Shown here one piece after another: positions 27,129-35,070 of a DNA stretch of 64,000 nt (its first letter is position 1; every line of letters starts with the position of its first letter). The stretch is taken from assembly GCF_000203935.1 (NCBI RefSeq), contig NC_008577.1, positions 4,340,001 through 4,404,000 of the forward strand, read 5' to 3'. The notes under the pieces were generated by a model. That model had not been told where the DNA came from. It ran no database searches and worked only from the letters and a program-made list of their open reading frames with translations. Made by a program: the position numbers and the translations under genes. The DNA is from Shewanella sp. ANA-3 (GTDB lineage Bacteria > Pseudomonadota > Gammaproteobacteria > Enterobacterales > Shewanellaceae).

Positions 27129-27530
27129 TTAGAAGTAAAGGCTTTCGACGATTTTACCGTTAACCAGCATGTCGCATTTATCGCCAGAGCTGGATTTCGT
27201 CGATTGGATCACCCCAGCAATCGCACCAAATGCGCCACCTTGGCTGCTCAGCACTGAGCCAAAATAACATTGGCTAGAGATGGTGTAACCCTTGTATTTA
27301 CCGCTGAGGTTTTGGGTTGGCGTGTAAGGTGGGAAAGTGCCTTTCATCACTGAGTCGCCATTCACCGACAGTGAAATATTTTTGCGTTCAGTATCGTAGC
27401 TACCGCCAAAAACGAGGTTGATACCATCGACTTCAACGGTTTTTTCTTGTGCAACGATGGGAGGTTTAGCGGCGCAGGCGGCCAACAAACAAGTACCCAT
27501 GGCCAAAGAGACTAAAGTAATTTTACGCAT
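27129..27530 (-). CDS. Hypothetical lipoprotein
   Basis: 133-residue predicted lipoprotein: MRKITLVSLAMGTCLLAACAAKPP has a lipobox LAAC. The mature part contains VDGINLVFGGSYDTERKNISLSVNGDSVMKG and two further cysteines (SSQCYFG, GDKCDML) that could form a disulfide. I do not recognise a family. It is separated from the upstream ABC operon by 168 bases and reads as a single gene with an AGGAAGA ribosome site. Confidence 0.7.
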   Translation of the reverse strand: MRKITLVSLAMGTCLLAACAAKPPIVAQEKTVEVDGINLVFGGSYDTERKNISLSVNGDSVMKGTFPPYTPTQNLSGKYKGYTISSQCYFGSVLSSQGGAFGAIAGVIQSTKSSSGDKCDMLVNGKIVESLYF

Positions 27531-27698
27531 TTCATCTTCCTTTTGATGCGATAAAAAAATGAAGCAACTGCTTCGAAATTAAACGGCCCCTGTTTAATTT
27601 TTTGCCGGACGATTATATCTATATCTGCCTAATATCCAATAACAAATTTAATACAAACATAAAAATCAGTATTCTGTCGGTACGAATAACAGCGCCGC

Positions 27699-28850
27699 CT
27701 AGGATGTACTGAGTTCTGCCAATACCCGCGCCCGACGTTTGATCCCCAAAATCGCAAGACCCAAAAACAGCACAAACAAGCCCCAAAGCTGTAACCATTT
27801 TGGCAGCACACTCGCCCAGCTTGCGCCCATTTGGTTCAGCTCCAACATCCCCATAATGGCGGGCACCGCAGGGATTATCTGCGAGCCCAGCACCAAAGGC
27901 TCGGGAATTAATGCAATCGGCCAGACAAAGCCGGAGACAAACAGAATCGGCATAGAAATCAGCAGCAATACTTGAGTCGGTAGGTCACGGCGGCTAAACA
28001 GCGTGCTCATTGCGACTCCGGCCGCGGCCGTCGCCAATAAAAACGGCAGCAACCATAGCGCCACTAAACCAAGACTCGCCTGAATACTCACCTTATACCA
28101 GTGGTAGCAATACCCCACATAAAAGCTGGTAAACACCATATAAATCAACATAAAGGCGAGAATACGACCGCAGACCAATTGCAGCGGCGACACCTGCTGC
28201 CAATAGCTGCGGCTGCGCCACTGCCCCGCACCGAGGATCCCGGTTCCAATCAACAAAGTTTGATGCAGGATAAGTAAGAACAGTCCAGGCACCACGTAGG
28301 GGGTATAACCTAGGCTAGGGTTAAAGGCAGGCACACTGTTTAAATGCAGCGAGTTTAGGTTCTGCTCGGCTTCTTTCGGATTTTTCCCCTGCGCGAGCAT
28401 TCCAATTAATTGCACTTGCTTACCCGCATCCATTCCCGCACTGACAAGCCCCTCGGCCACCGCCGAATAAATCAAGAAGTAACTGGCATCACCGCCGTAG
28501 CTTAAGGTCACGCCCTTGCCCAGCAGCAAGTCGCGGCGAAATCCTTCAGGGATCACCAATAAACCATGGGCTTTGCCGGTTTCGATAAAACGCTTCGCCT
28601 CGGTAATGGAGCCCACTTGGCCTATCACTTGGATTTTAGCGCTGGCATCCGCATGGCGAATAAGTTGACGGCTCAGGGAGGAATGATCTAAATCCACCAC
28701 GATAAGCTGTTGTTCTGTTGGGACTTGGTGCAAGTAAGGCAAAGGATAGAGCACCGAATAAAACAGCACTCCGCCGAATAGGGTCACGGCAATCGCCTTG
28801 TCGCTCACAATCGCCTTTAATTCTGTCAGCACTAACTGCCATAAATTCAT
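27699..28850 (-). CDS. ABC-2 type permease (YhhJ/YbhR-like)
   Basis: 383-residue ABC-2 membrane protein: one N-terminal helix, a ~150-residue periplasmic domain (EQQLIVVDLDHSSLSRQLIRHADASAKIQVIG), then five to six helices (YVVPGLFLLILHQTLLIGTGILGAG). It is last in the operon TolC-HlyD-permease-permease, one base after the previous gene. The organisation resembles yhiI-rbbA-yhhJ or ybhGFSR, but no ATP-binding protein is encoded here. Likely drug or small-molecule export; substrate unknown. Confidence 0.82.
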   Translation of the reverse strand: MNLWQLVLTELKAIVSDKAIAVTLFGGVLFYSVLYPLPYLHQVPTEQQLIVVDLDHSSLSRQLIRHADASAKIQVIGQVGSITEAKRFIETGKAHGLLVIPEGFRRDLLLGKGVTLSYGGDASYFLIYSAVAEGLVSAGMDAGKQVQLIGMLAQGKNPKEAEQNLNSLHLNSVPAFNPSLGYTPYVVPGLFLLILHQTLLIGTGILGAGQWRSRSYWQQVSPLQLVCGRILAFMLIYMVFTSFYVGYCYHWYKVSIQASLGLVALWLLPFLLATAAAGVAMSTLFSRRDLPTQVLLLISMPILFVSGFVWPIALIPEPLVLGSQIIPAVPAIMGMLELNQMGASWASVLPKWLQLWGLFVLFLGLAILGIKRRARVLAELSTS

Positions 28851-28851
28851 G

Positions 28852-30147
28852 TTATTGCCCCTTCGCAGGCAGAGGCGCCGCGTCGTATTCCGCCGCTTCA
28901 GCCTGAGCTTTTACCGTCATCGGCAGTAATTTAATCGCCAAAAGATAAATCAGCGGTAATAAACCGATAAAACCCCAATAACTACTGAGTTGCTGCGCCA
29001 AGGTCGACCAAGTCGCGCCATAACTCACCACGCTCACATGGGACTCAATATAATGGCTCGATGGCATAATGAGTCGCCACCACTGAGCGAGTTGCGGCAT
29101 TTCATGGGTGGGGAAAGTGATCCCCATAAAGGCGAAGGCTGGCGCAAACAGCGCAGTACAAAAACTGATGACCCGCGCGCTATCGCGCATCAGCACAAAG
29201 ATAAACAGCACTAGGCTCCACACCGCCAGTAGCATAATCAACTGGGCAACTAGCAGCAGCGCTAAACTGCCCGCAAAAGGCAGAGCCAGATACAGATACA
29301 ACCAAGCGAGGATAAACCCGCCTTGCAGCATCAATATCGGGGTAAACAACAGGATTTTAGCCAACACTTTAGGCCAAAAATGCTCGGTCAATCGATTGGA
29401 GATCCCCTCCTCTGACTGCGCGGCATTAAGGTGTAACTCGCGATTTAAGCTGTTGGCCATCACCAACATAGATAATAACTGCCAGAGTGCGACCAATACC
29501 GGCGGCACTAAAAAACCTATGTAGTTGTTATTACGGTTAAACAACGCGGTCGTTTGGCTCTTTACTGGACTTAAATTCACCGCCACTTGGGATTTTGGCG
29601 TGCCCGTCATCAATTGCTTAAGACCTGCGACCTGCAACAATCCATCGCCTAGACTCAACTGAATTTGGCTCGACAGCAGCTTACCCACCAGCAAAAACTG
29701 GCTGTTGTAACGCACATCGATTGTAGGTTTATGGCCGGTGAGTAAATCCTTTTTCATATCATGGGGAAAGACCACCACAGCATAGACCTGCGCCTGCTGC
29801 ATGGCCGCGACGGCCGAAGGGAGATCGGTAAAACTGCGCGGCTCGGTAACAGGGTTAGCTTTGAGTTGACGGGTCAACATTCGGCTCAATTGGCTATGGT
29901 CTTGGTCGACAATCGCCACGGGTAATTGCCGTGGTAGCCCAGCACTAAATAACCACCAGAGACACAAGATGCCCAGCAGCGGGATGTAACTGATAAGGGC
30001 CAGTTGCCAAGGATCGCGCCATAGCGCCCTAAGCTCGCGCCGCACTAATGCAATGATGCCTGAAGATGCAGGCTGCGCCGCATTCTGAGCCCCATTCAAC
30101 GGCTTAGGCTCGTTCAAATGCGTTTGCTCGCTCGGTAACTTGGCCAC
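28852..30147 (-). CDS. ABC-2 type permease, first of the pair
   Basis: 431 residues with the same topology as its downstream partner: cytoplasmic N-terminus, a helix (LALISYIPLLGILCLWWLFSAG), a periplasmic domain opening LPVAIVDQDHSQLSRMLTRQLKANP, then a helix bundle. The two permeases share the D(Q/L)DHS(Q/S)LSR block and probably form a heterodimeric channel. It begins five bases after the HlyD gene, so the genes are one transcript. No Walker motifs occur in it, in contrast to RbbA-type fusions. Confidence 0.83.
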   Translation of the reverse strand: MAKLPSEQTHLNEPKPLNGAQNAAQPASSGIIALVRRELRALWRDPWQLALISYIPLLGILCLWWLFSAGLPRQLPVAIVDQDHSQLSRMLTRQLKANPVTEPRSFTDLPSAVAAMQQAQVYAVVVFPHDMKKDLLTGHKPTIDVRYNSQFLLVGKLLSSQIQLSLGDGLLQVAGLKQLMTGTPKSQVAVNLSPVKSQTTALFNRNNNYIGFLVPPVLVALWQLLSMLVMANSLNRELHLNAAQSEEGISNRLTEHFWPKVLAKILLFTPILMLQGGFILAWLYLYLALPFAGSLALLLVAQLIMLLAVWSLVLFIFVLMRDSARVISFCTALFAPAFAFMGITFPTHEMPQLAQWWRLIMPSSHYIESHVSVVSYGATWSTLAQQLSSYWGFIGLLPLIYLLAIKLLPMTVKAQAEAAEYDAAPLPAKGQ

Positions 30148-30152
30148 AATGG

Positions 30153-31127
30153 TTACTCGGCACTGAGCAGCACAGACATACCAACACGCAAATCGGGGAT
30201 CGGCGCAGTTGGGCGCAGCTCCACCTCGAAGGTGCGCATATCAAAATCATGGCCACTTTCGGTTGAACGCCAAGTCGCAAAGTCGCCCATCACACTGATA
30301 TGAGAGACAGTGAACTCCACGGTTTTATCTAGCGCGGGAATGGTTAATGGCAGTTTGTCGCCCTTTTTAAAGCGTTTTAGCTGATCTTCACGCACTTGGA
30401 ATACTGCCCAAGCATCCTGCATGTCGATAAGGCTTACCACTGGGAAGCCGCTCGGGGCTAGCTCCCCCGCTTGCAACAATACTTCGCTGATTTCCCCAGA
30501 CTTAGGTGCGCGCATTTGGCTGTCGGCCATAATGGCGCTGACTTCTTTCACCGCCCCTTCGGCCATGCGAGCATTACCCGCCGCAGCGGCTTTGGTTTCG
30601 ACCCGCGCGCCTTCTTCGGCCATTTGATACATGGCTAATGCGGCTTGTTCTGTGTACTTGGCCGCTTGCCACTGGGTAAAGGCTTCATCGCGTTTTTGTC
30701 TTGCCGCGACTCCTTCGTTGAAGAGATTTTCCACTCGGGTATAAGTGGTTTTCGCCAGCGTTGCCGCCGCTTGCGCCTTGAGCCATTGTTCCTTAGCCGC
30801 CCTCACCTCTTGGGTGCGGGCGCCGTTATTCGCCTCCTGTTGCAACGCCTTAGCCGCATCTCGGCCGCCTTCGGCCTGCATCAACTTGGCATCCAATTCA
30901 GGACTATGAATGGCAAATAATAAATCACCTTCGCTGACGCTATCGCCACGGCGCACAAGCACTTGCTCTACCCGCCCAGGTACTTTGGAGGATACGTTAT
31001 ATTCACGGGCTTCAATTTGCCCCTGCAACAAGCTCGGCTGCGGGCTATAAGCCAGTTTGAGCCCATAGGCTAAGATAAGGCCTAATGCGACCAACGCCGT
31101 TAGGGCAAGGATTCTGTTAGCGCGCAT
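30153..31127 (-). CDS. HlyD-family periplasmic adaptor
   Basis: 324-residue membrane-fusion protein: one N-terminal helix (ILALTALVALGLILAYGLKLAY), a biotinyl-lipoyl-like segment (YNVSSKVPGRVEQVLVRRGDSVSEGDLLFAI), a coiled-coil hairpin around residues 80-180, and a beta-barrel half ending DLRVGMSVLLSAE. It bridges the inner-membrane permeases and the TolC-type channel. The ATG at 31127 overlaps the upstream TolC gene and has AGGAGA; the longer frame to 31178 would lie inside that gene. Closest in style to YhiI/YbhG. Confidence 0.87.
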   Translation of the reverse strand: MRANRILALTALVALGLILAYGLKLAYSPQPSLLQGQIEAREYNVSSKVPGRVEQVLVRRGDSVSEGDLLFAIHSPELDAKLMQAEGGRDAAKALQQEANNGARTQEVRAAKEQWLKAQAAATLAKTTYTRVENLFNEGVAARQKRDEAFTQWQAAKYTEQAALAMYQMAEEGARVETKAAAAGNARMAEGAVKEVSAIMADSQMRAPKSGEISEVLLQAGELAPSGFPVVSLIDMQDAWAVFQVREDQLKRFKKGDKLPLTIPALDKTVEFTVSHISVMGDFATWRSTESGHDFDMRTFEVELRPTAPIPDLRVGMSVLLSAE

Positions 31128-32538
31128 TGATAGTCTCCTGCGATTGAGCGCCTGTGGCACTGCGACCGATAAATTCATCTAATTGACCACTGATGGCCAT
31201 TAATCTGGCATAGGCTTGCACATAGCGATAACTGGCACCGAGCTGCTGGGTTTTAACGGCGCTCAGTTTTAATTCGGCATCGACCCTGTCGATAGAAGTC
31301 GAAAGCCCTTGATTGAAGGCGATTTCCCTTAAACGCAGGTTTTCGCTGGCCAGTTCGAGTGAGGTATTCAGTGCCTTGACCTCTTCCTCGGCCTGCAATA
31401 ACTGGCGATAGCTTTGGTCAAGCAGCAAACTTAAGTCTTGGCGGGTCTGCGCCTTAGTGTAACGGGCTTGCAGCAAGGCACTCTTAGCCGCTTCCACTTT
31501 ACCGCTGCGGCCATCGCGGCTCAGCAAGGGCACTTTTACGCCGACACCGACCATCCAGTCCGGCTCCACTTTAGAAAACAAGCTGTCATCTTCGTATAAG
31601 GTGTAATTACCAAAGAGGAAAACAGTCGGGTGGTATTTGCCTTTCTCTAAGGAAACCAAGCCATTCGCCTGCGCCTCTTTAGCCTCGAGCAGTTTAAGTG
31701 CGGGATGCTGACTCAGGGTCACTTGGGTCAAATCCCCCAATGAAGGCGCCTGTGGTAACACAAACAGTGGCGAGTTAGTACTGACATCGCTCTGCTGCAA
31801 CATGCGCGACAGGGCGATCACAGCCATTTCATGTTGGCGGCGGGCGCTGCCTAAATTGACCTTAGCGTTATCTAAGGCAACTTGAGCATTAAGGCGCTCG
31901 ACCTTAGCGATTTGCCCTTCGCGCTCCAACGCTAACGCGTGATCAACGTGCTTAGTTAAGGAGGCCACCAGCTCGGTTTGGGTGCTGACGAGGGATTGAG
32001 TCACATCGACGGCATAGTACCTATCGACCAACTGAGTGAATAAGTCGCGGGTCGCTAACTGTAATTCCTGTTGCTTCTCGGCCACCATGGCGGCGTGAAT
32101 GCCTTGAGCCGCAGTGATCTGGCCGCCGGTATAAATCGGCCACATCGCCTGTAAGCTGGCGCGAAAAATATCTTGCTCGGTAAAGGGCGTGACAAATAAT
32201 GAACCCGGAATACTCGCCAAAGCACCGCCGAGTGCGGGTGGCAAGGTCGCAGGGTCAAGCGAGGCTAAGGGGTTGAGATCCCTTAAATCTAATTCGATTG
32301 GTTTTTCGAGGTGGGTATAGCTGCCATTCAGGCTGAGGGACGGCAGATTTAAACTTTCGCCAGCCTCTTGCTCGCCCTTGGCGCGATTCACCTCTTGGGA
32401 TTGGGCCTGGAGTTTATCGCTCACCTTAAGCACTTGCTGCCAAGCCTCAGTAAAGCTACTGGGCTGGGCACTAGCCGCTAACGGCAATAGCGAGGGCAAA
32501 GGCAATAAACACAGCCATGCCAAACGTGATAGTTTCAT
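31117..32538 (-). CDS. TolC-family outer-membrane efflux channel
   Basis: 473 residues: signal peptide MKLSRLAWLCLLPLPSLLPLAASA, then the duplicated OEP domains rich in coiled-coil segments (QEVNRAKGEQEAGESLNLPSLSLNGSYTH; a second repeat with PLLSRDGRSGKVEAAKSALLQARYTKAQTRQDL). It opens the export operon. The ATG at 32538 with AGAGGT is used rather than an in-frame extension to 32586. A perfect palindrome lies within the ribosome-site region. This is not necessarily the housekeeping tolC of the organism. Confidence 0.87.
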   Translation of the reverse strand: MKLSRLAWLCLLPLPSLLPLAASAQPSSFTEAWQQVLKVSDKLQAQSQEVNRAKGEQEAGESLNLPSLSLNGSYTHLEKPIELDLRDLNPLASLDPATLPPALGGALASIPGSLFVTPFTEQDIFRASLQAMWPIYTGGQITAAQGIHAAMVAEKQQELQLATRDLFTQLVDRYYAVDVTQSLVSTQTELVASLTKHVDHALALEREGQIAKVERLNAQVALDNAKVNLGSARRQHEMAVIALSRMLQQSDVSTNSPLFVLPQAPSLGDLTQVTLSQHPALKLLEAKEAQANGLVSLEKGKYHPTVFLFGNYTLYEDDSLFSKVEPDWMVGVGVKVPLLSRDGRSGKVEAAKSALLQARYTKAQTRQDLSLLLDQSYRQLLQAEEEVKALNTSLELASENLRLREIAFNQGLSTSIDRVDAELKLSAVKTQQLGASYRYVQAYARLMAISGQLDEFIGRSATGAQSQETINAR

Positions 32539-32547
32539 TAACACCTC

Positions 32548-32563
32548 TAGAGTAGTTACTCTA
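32548..32563. promoter_or_regulatory. Operator-like palindrome before the efflux operon
   Basis: TAGAGTA-GT-TACTCTA is a perfect 7+7 bp inverted repeat ending 10 bases before the TolC start and touching its ribosome site. A repressor of the TetR or MarR type would fit such a site, but no regulator gene is adjacent. Confidence 0.5.
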
Positions 32564-32648
32564 ATTTCCTTTGCAAATGATAACATCCATCATGGAAGGC
32601 GGCTAGAACCCACCGCCTTAAGTGCTGCCTAGACAGTAAACAAGCGGG

Positions 32649-34097
32649 TTATGCCGTACCCCCAACGGTTAAACGGTCAAGTTTGAGGGTCGGTTGACCG
32701 ACACCCACAGGCACGCTTTGACCATCTTTACCACACACACCAACGCCCTTATCTAGCGCCATGTCGTTGCCCACCATAGAAATCTGGCTCATGGCTTCTG
32801 GGCCATTACCAATCAGGGTAGCGCCCTTAATCGCTTGAGTCACTTCACCATTTTCAATCAGATAGGCTTCAGAAGCGGAGAACACGAACTTGCCCGAGGT
32901 GATATCCACCTGACCGCCGCCAAAGTTAGGCGCATAAATGCCCTTCTTCACTGACTTGATGATCTCGCTCGGATCAGACTCGCCCGCCGTCATATAAGTG
33001 TTGGTCATGCGAGGCATAGGCAGATGCGCATAGGATTCACGGCGACCATTACCCGTCGGTGCCACGCCCATCAGGCGCGCATTTAATTTATCCTGCATAT
33101 AGCCTTTAAGAATACCGTCTTCGATTAACACGGTTCTCTGGGTTTGTACGCCTTCATCGTCGATGCTCAGTGAGCCACGGCGATTCGCAAGCGTACCATC
33201 GTCCACCACAGTCACGAGCTTCGAAGCCACTTGCTCGCCGACCATGCCACTAAAGGCGCTGCTGCCCTTGCGGTTAAAGTCACCTTCTAGACCATGACCC
33301 ACGGCCTCGTGCAGCAATACGCCCGGCCAACCATTACCGAGCACCACAGGCATCTCTCCGGCTGGCGCATCGATGGCATTGAGGTTGACTTGCGCCTGAC
33401 GCACCGCTTCACGAGCGAAGGCAAAGCACATAGGTAAACCTGTTTCATCCGTCACCATAAACACGCTGTAATCGTGACGACCACCGCCACCGGCGCTGCC
33501 ACGCTCACGCTTGCCATTTTCTTCTAAAATAACGCTGCAATTAAAGCGCACTAACGGGCGAATATCGGCGGCCAAGGTGCCGTCACTGGCGGCAACCAGA
33601 ATTTCTTCATGCACGCCCGCGAGGCTAATCACCACTTGGATAATGCGGCTGTCGAGGCTGCGGATATAGGCATCGGCCTCTTTCAGCAGGTTGATTTTTT
33701 TCACTTCTTCCATGGCGGCGATAGGGTCGAGACTATCGTACAGCACCAAGGCTTGTTGACGTTTGAAAGCCTGCACCTTGGCCTGCTCACCTGCCCCCGC
33801 AATACCGCGCGCCGCCTCGGCAGCAGCGCTTAAGGCCGCAGGCGTAATATCATCGGCATAGGCAAAACCGGTTTTCTCGCCGCTGATGGCACGCACACCG
33901 ACGCCGCGTTCGATATGGAAGCTACCATCTTTAATGATGCCATCTTCGAGCACCCAAGATTCGTGGCGACTGCCTTGGAAATAGAGATCGGAAAAATCGA
34001 CTTTATGTTGATGTATGGTGTTTAAATAACTCTGTAACCCATCTAGGGCTAAGCCACCCTTTAATAAACTTTGCTCTACTTGTGCTAAAAAAGGCAT
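32649..34097 (-). CDS. tldD: Metalloprotease TldD
   Basis: TldD subunit of the TldD/TldE peptidase, 482 residues from the chosen start (E. coli 481). The zinc motif HEAVGH is at residues 263-268 (LLHEAVGHGLEGDF), and SYAHLPMPRMTNTYM and FGGGQVDITSGKFVFSASEAYLIENG are conserved. Start at 34097 matches family length and has an AGAGAGA ribosome site; the in-frame ATG at 34142 has none. It is the last gene of the mreB-to-tldD cluster; its partner pmbA lies separately at 19965-21308. Confidence 0.93.
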   Translation of the reverse strand: MPFLAQVEQSLLKGGLALDGLQSYLNTIHQHKVDFSDLYFQGSRHESWVLEDGIIKDGSFHIERGVGVRAISGEKTGFAYADDITPAALSAAAEAARGIAGAGEQAKVQAFKRQQALVLYDSLDPIAAMEEVKKINLLKEADAYIRSLDSRIIQVVISLAGVHEEILVAASDGTLAADIRPLVRFNCSVILEENGKRERGSAGGGGRHDYSVFMVTDETGLPMCFAFAREAVRQAQVNLNAIDAPAGEMPVVLGNGWPGVLLHEAVGHGLEGDFNRKGSSAFSGMVGEQVASKLVTVVDDGTLANRRGSLSIDDEGVQTQRTVLIEDGILKGYMQDKLNARLMGVAPTGNGRRESYAHLPMPRMTNTYMTAGESDPSEIIKSVKKGIYAPNFGGGQVDITSGKFVFSASEAYLIENGEVTQAIKGATLIGNGPEAMSQISMVGNDMALDKGVGVCGKDGQSVPVGVGQPTLKLDRLTVGGTA

Positions 34098-34180
34098 CGC
34101 GGTTCTCTCTGAAAGCTTGGCTAAAATTGGCAACTCACTCATTTTTAAACAACTTAAATTCGCTGTGAGTCTATTTCATC

Positions 34181-34228
34181 TTAATCTGTTGAAGGCTTAA
34201 TCTGTTCAAGGCTTGATCTGTTCAAGGC
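34181..34228. repeat. Three tandem 16-bp repeats between the nitrilase gene and tldD
   Basis: TTAATCTGTTGAAGGC, TTAATCTGTTCAAGGC and TTGATCTGTTCAAGGC follow one another, differing at one or two bases. The repeats begin inside the last codons of the nitrilase-type gene (34222-34228) and run into the spacer. Confidence 0.85.
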
Positions 34229-35070
34229 TTAAGGTTCGGTGCAGTAAAGCGATTATGTTGCGCCACGGGCATTTTACTGCGGATGCTGTGCACCTCGGCC
34301 ACATCGATATCGGCATGCACCCAACCTATACCGGTTTTCTGCTCGGCAATCACCTCGCCCCAAGGGCTTATCACCATGCTCTGTCCCCAGGTCTCGCGAC
34401 TGCCTTCGTTATGGGCGCCCCATTGGGCGGCGGCCAAAATAAAGCATTGGGTTTCAATGGCTCTGGCCTGTAATAACACCTGCCAATGGGCTTCTCCGGT
34501 GACCTTAGTAAAGGCCGAAGGCACGGTAATAACCTCGGCTCCCGCGAGGCGTAGCGCCCTGAATAAATCCGGAAAGCGTAAATCATAACAGATGGTCAAG
34601 CCAATTTTGCCAAAAGGGGTGTCGATGACGCTTATATGATTGCCGGGGCAAAAGGTTTCACTCTCGCGGTATTGCTTAGTGCCGTCGGCGACATCCACGT
34701 CAAACAGATGCAGTTTATCGTATTGCCCTAAGGTATCACCTTTATCATCAAACAGATAACAACGGCTGTAGACACGTCCATCCTCCGCCAGCGCGGGGAT
34801 GGTTCCCGCCACCATATACACGCAGTAACGGGCGGCTAAGGCACTTAAGGCGGATTTTAACGGGCTAAGATGACTGTCGCCCGCATAGGCGAGTTGTTGA
34901 CTCTCATGGCCACCAAACAGCAGACTGCATTCTGGCAGCACCACTAAATGCGGGGCATCTTTATCCCATTGCAGGCGCTCACGGGTTAATTCTTCAAGCT
35001 GCGATTCGATAAACAACAGATTCGCGCTGACGTCGCGACTGCTCTGACATTGCAACAGGCTGATGCGCAT
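34222..35070 (-). CDS. Carbon-nitrogen hydrolase, Nit1-like (probable deaminated-glutathione amidase)
   Basis: 282-residue nitrilase-superfamily enzyme with the full catalytic triad: E47 (LPECSL), K119 (YDKLHLFDVDV) and C161 (TICYDLRFPDLFR). The DKLHLFDVDV and CYDLRFP blocks are those of Nit1-type amidases, which hydrolyse deaminated glutathione as metabolite repair; omega-amidase is the main alternative. The start ATG has AAGGAGAT. Its first 77 bases overlap the end of yhdP in another frame, implying coupled expression. Nit genes in this position, between yhdP and tldD, recur in gammaproteobacteria. Confidence 0.87.
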   Translation of the reverse strand: MRISLLQCQSSRDVSANLLFIESQLEELTRERLQWDKDAPHLVVLPECSLLFGGHESQQLAYAGDSHLSPLKSALSALAARYCVYMVAGTIPALAEDGRVYSRCYLFDDKGDTLGQYDKLHLFDVDVADGTKQYRESETFCPGNHISVIDTPFGKIGLTICYDLRFPDLFRALRLAGAEVITVPSAFTKVTGEAHWQVLLQARAIETQCFILAAAQWGAHNEGSRETWGQSMVISPWGEVIAEQKTGIGWVHADIDVAEVHSIRSKMPVAQHNRFTAPNLKP

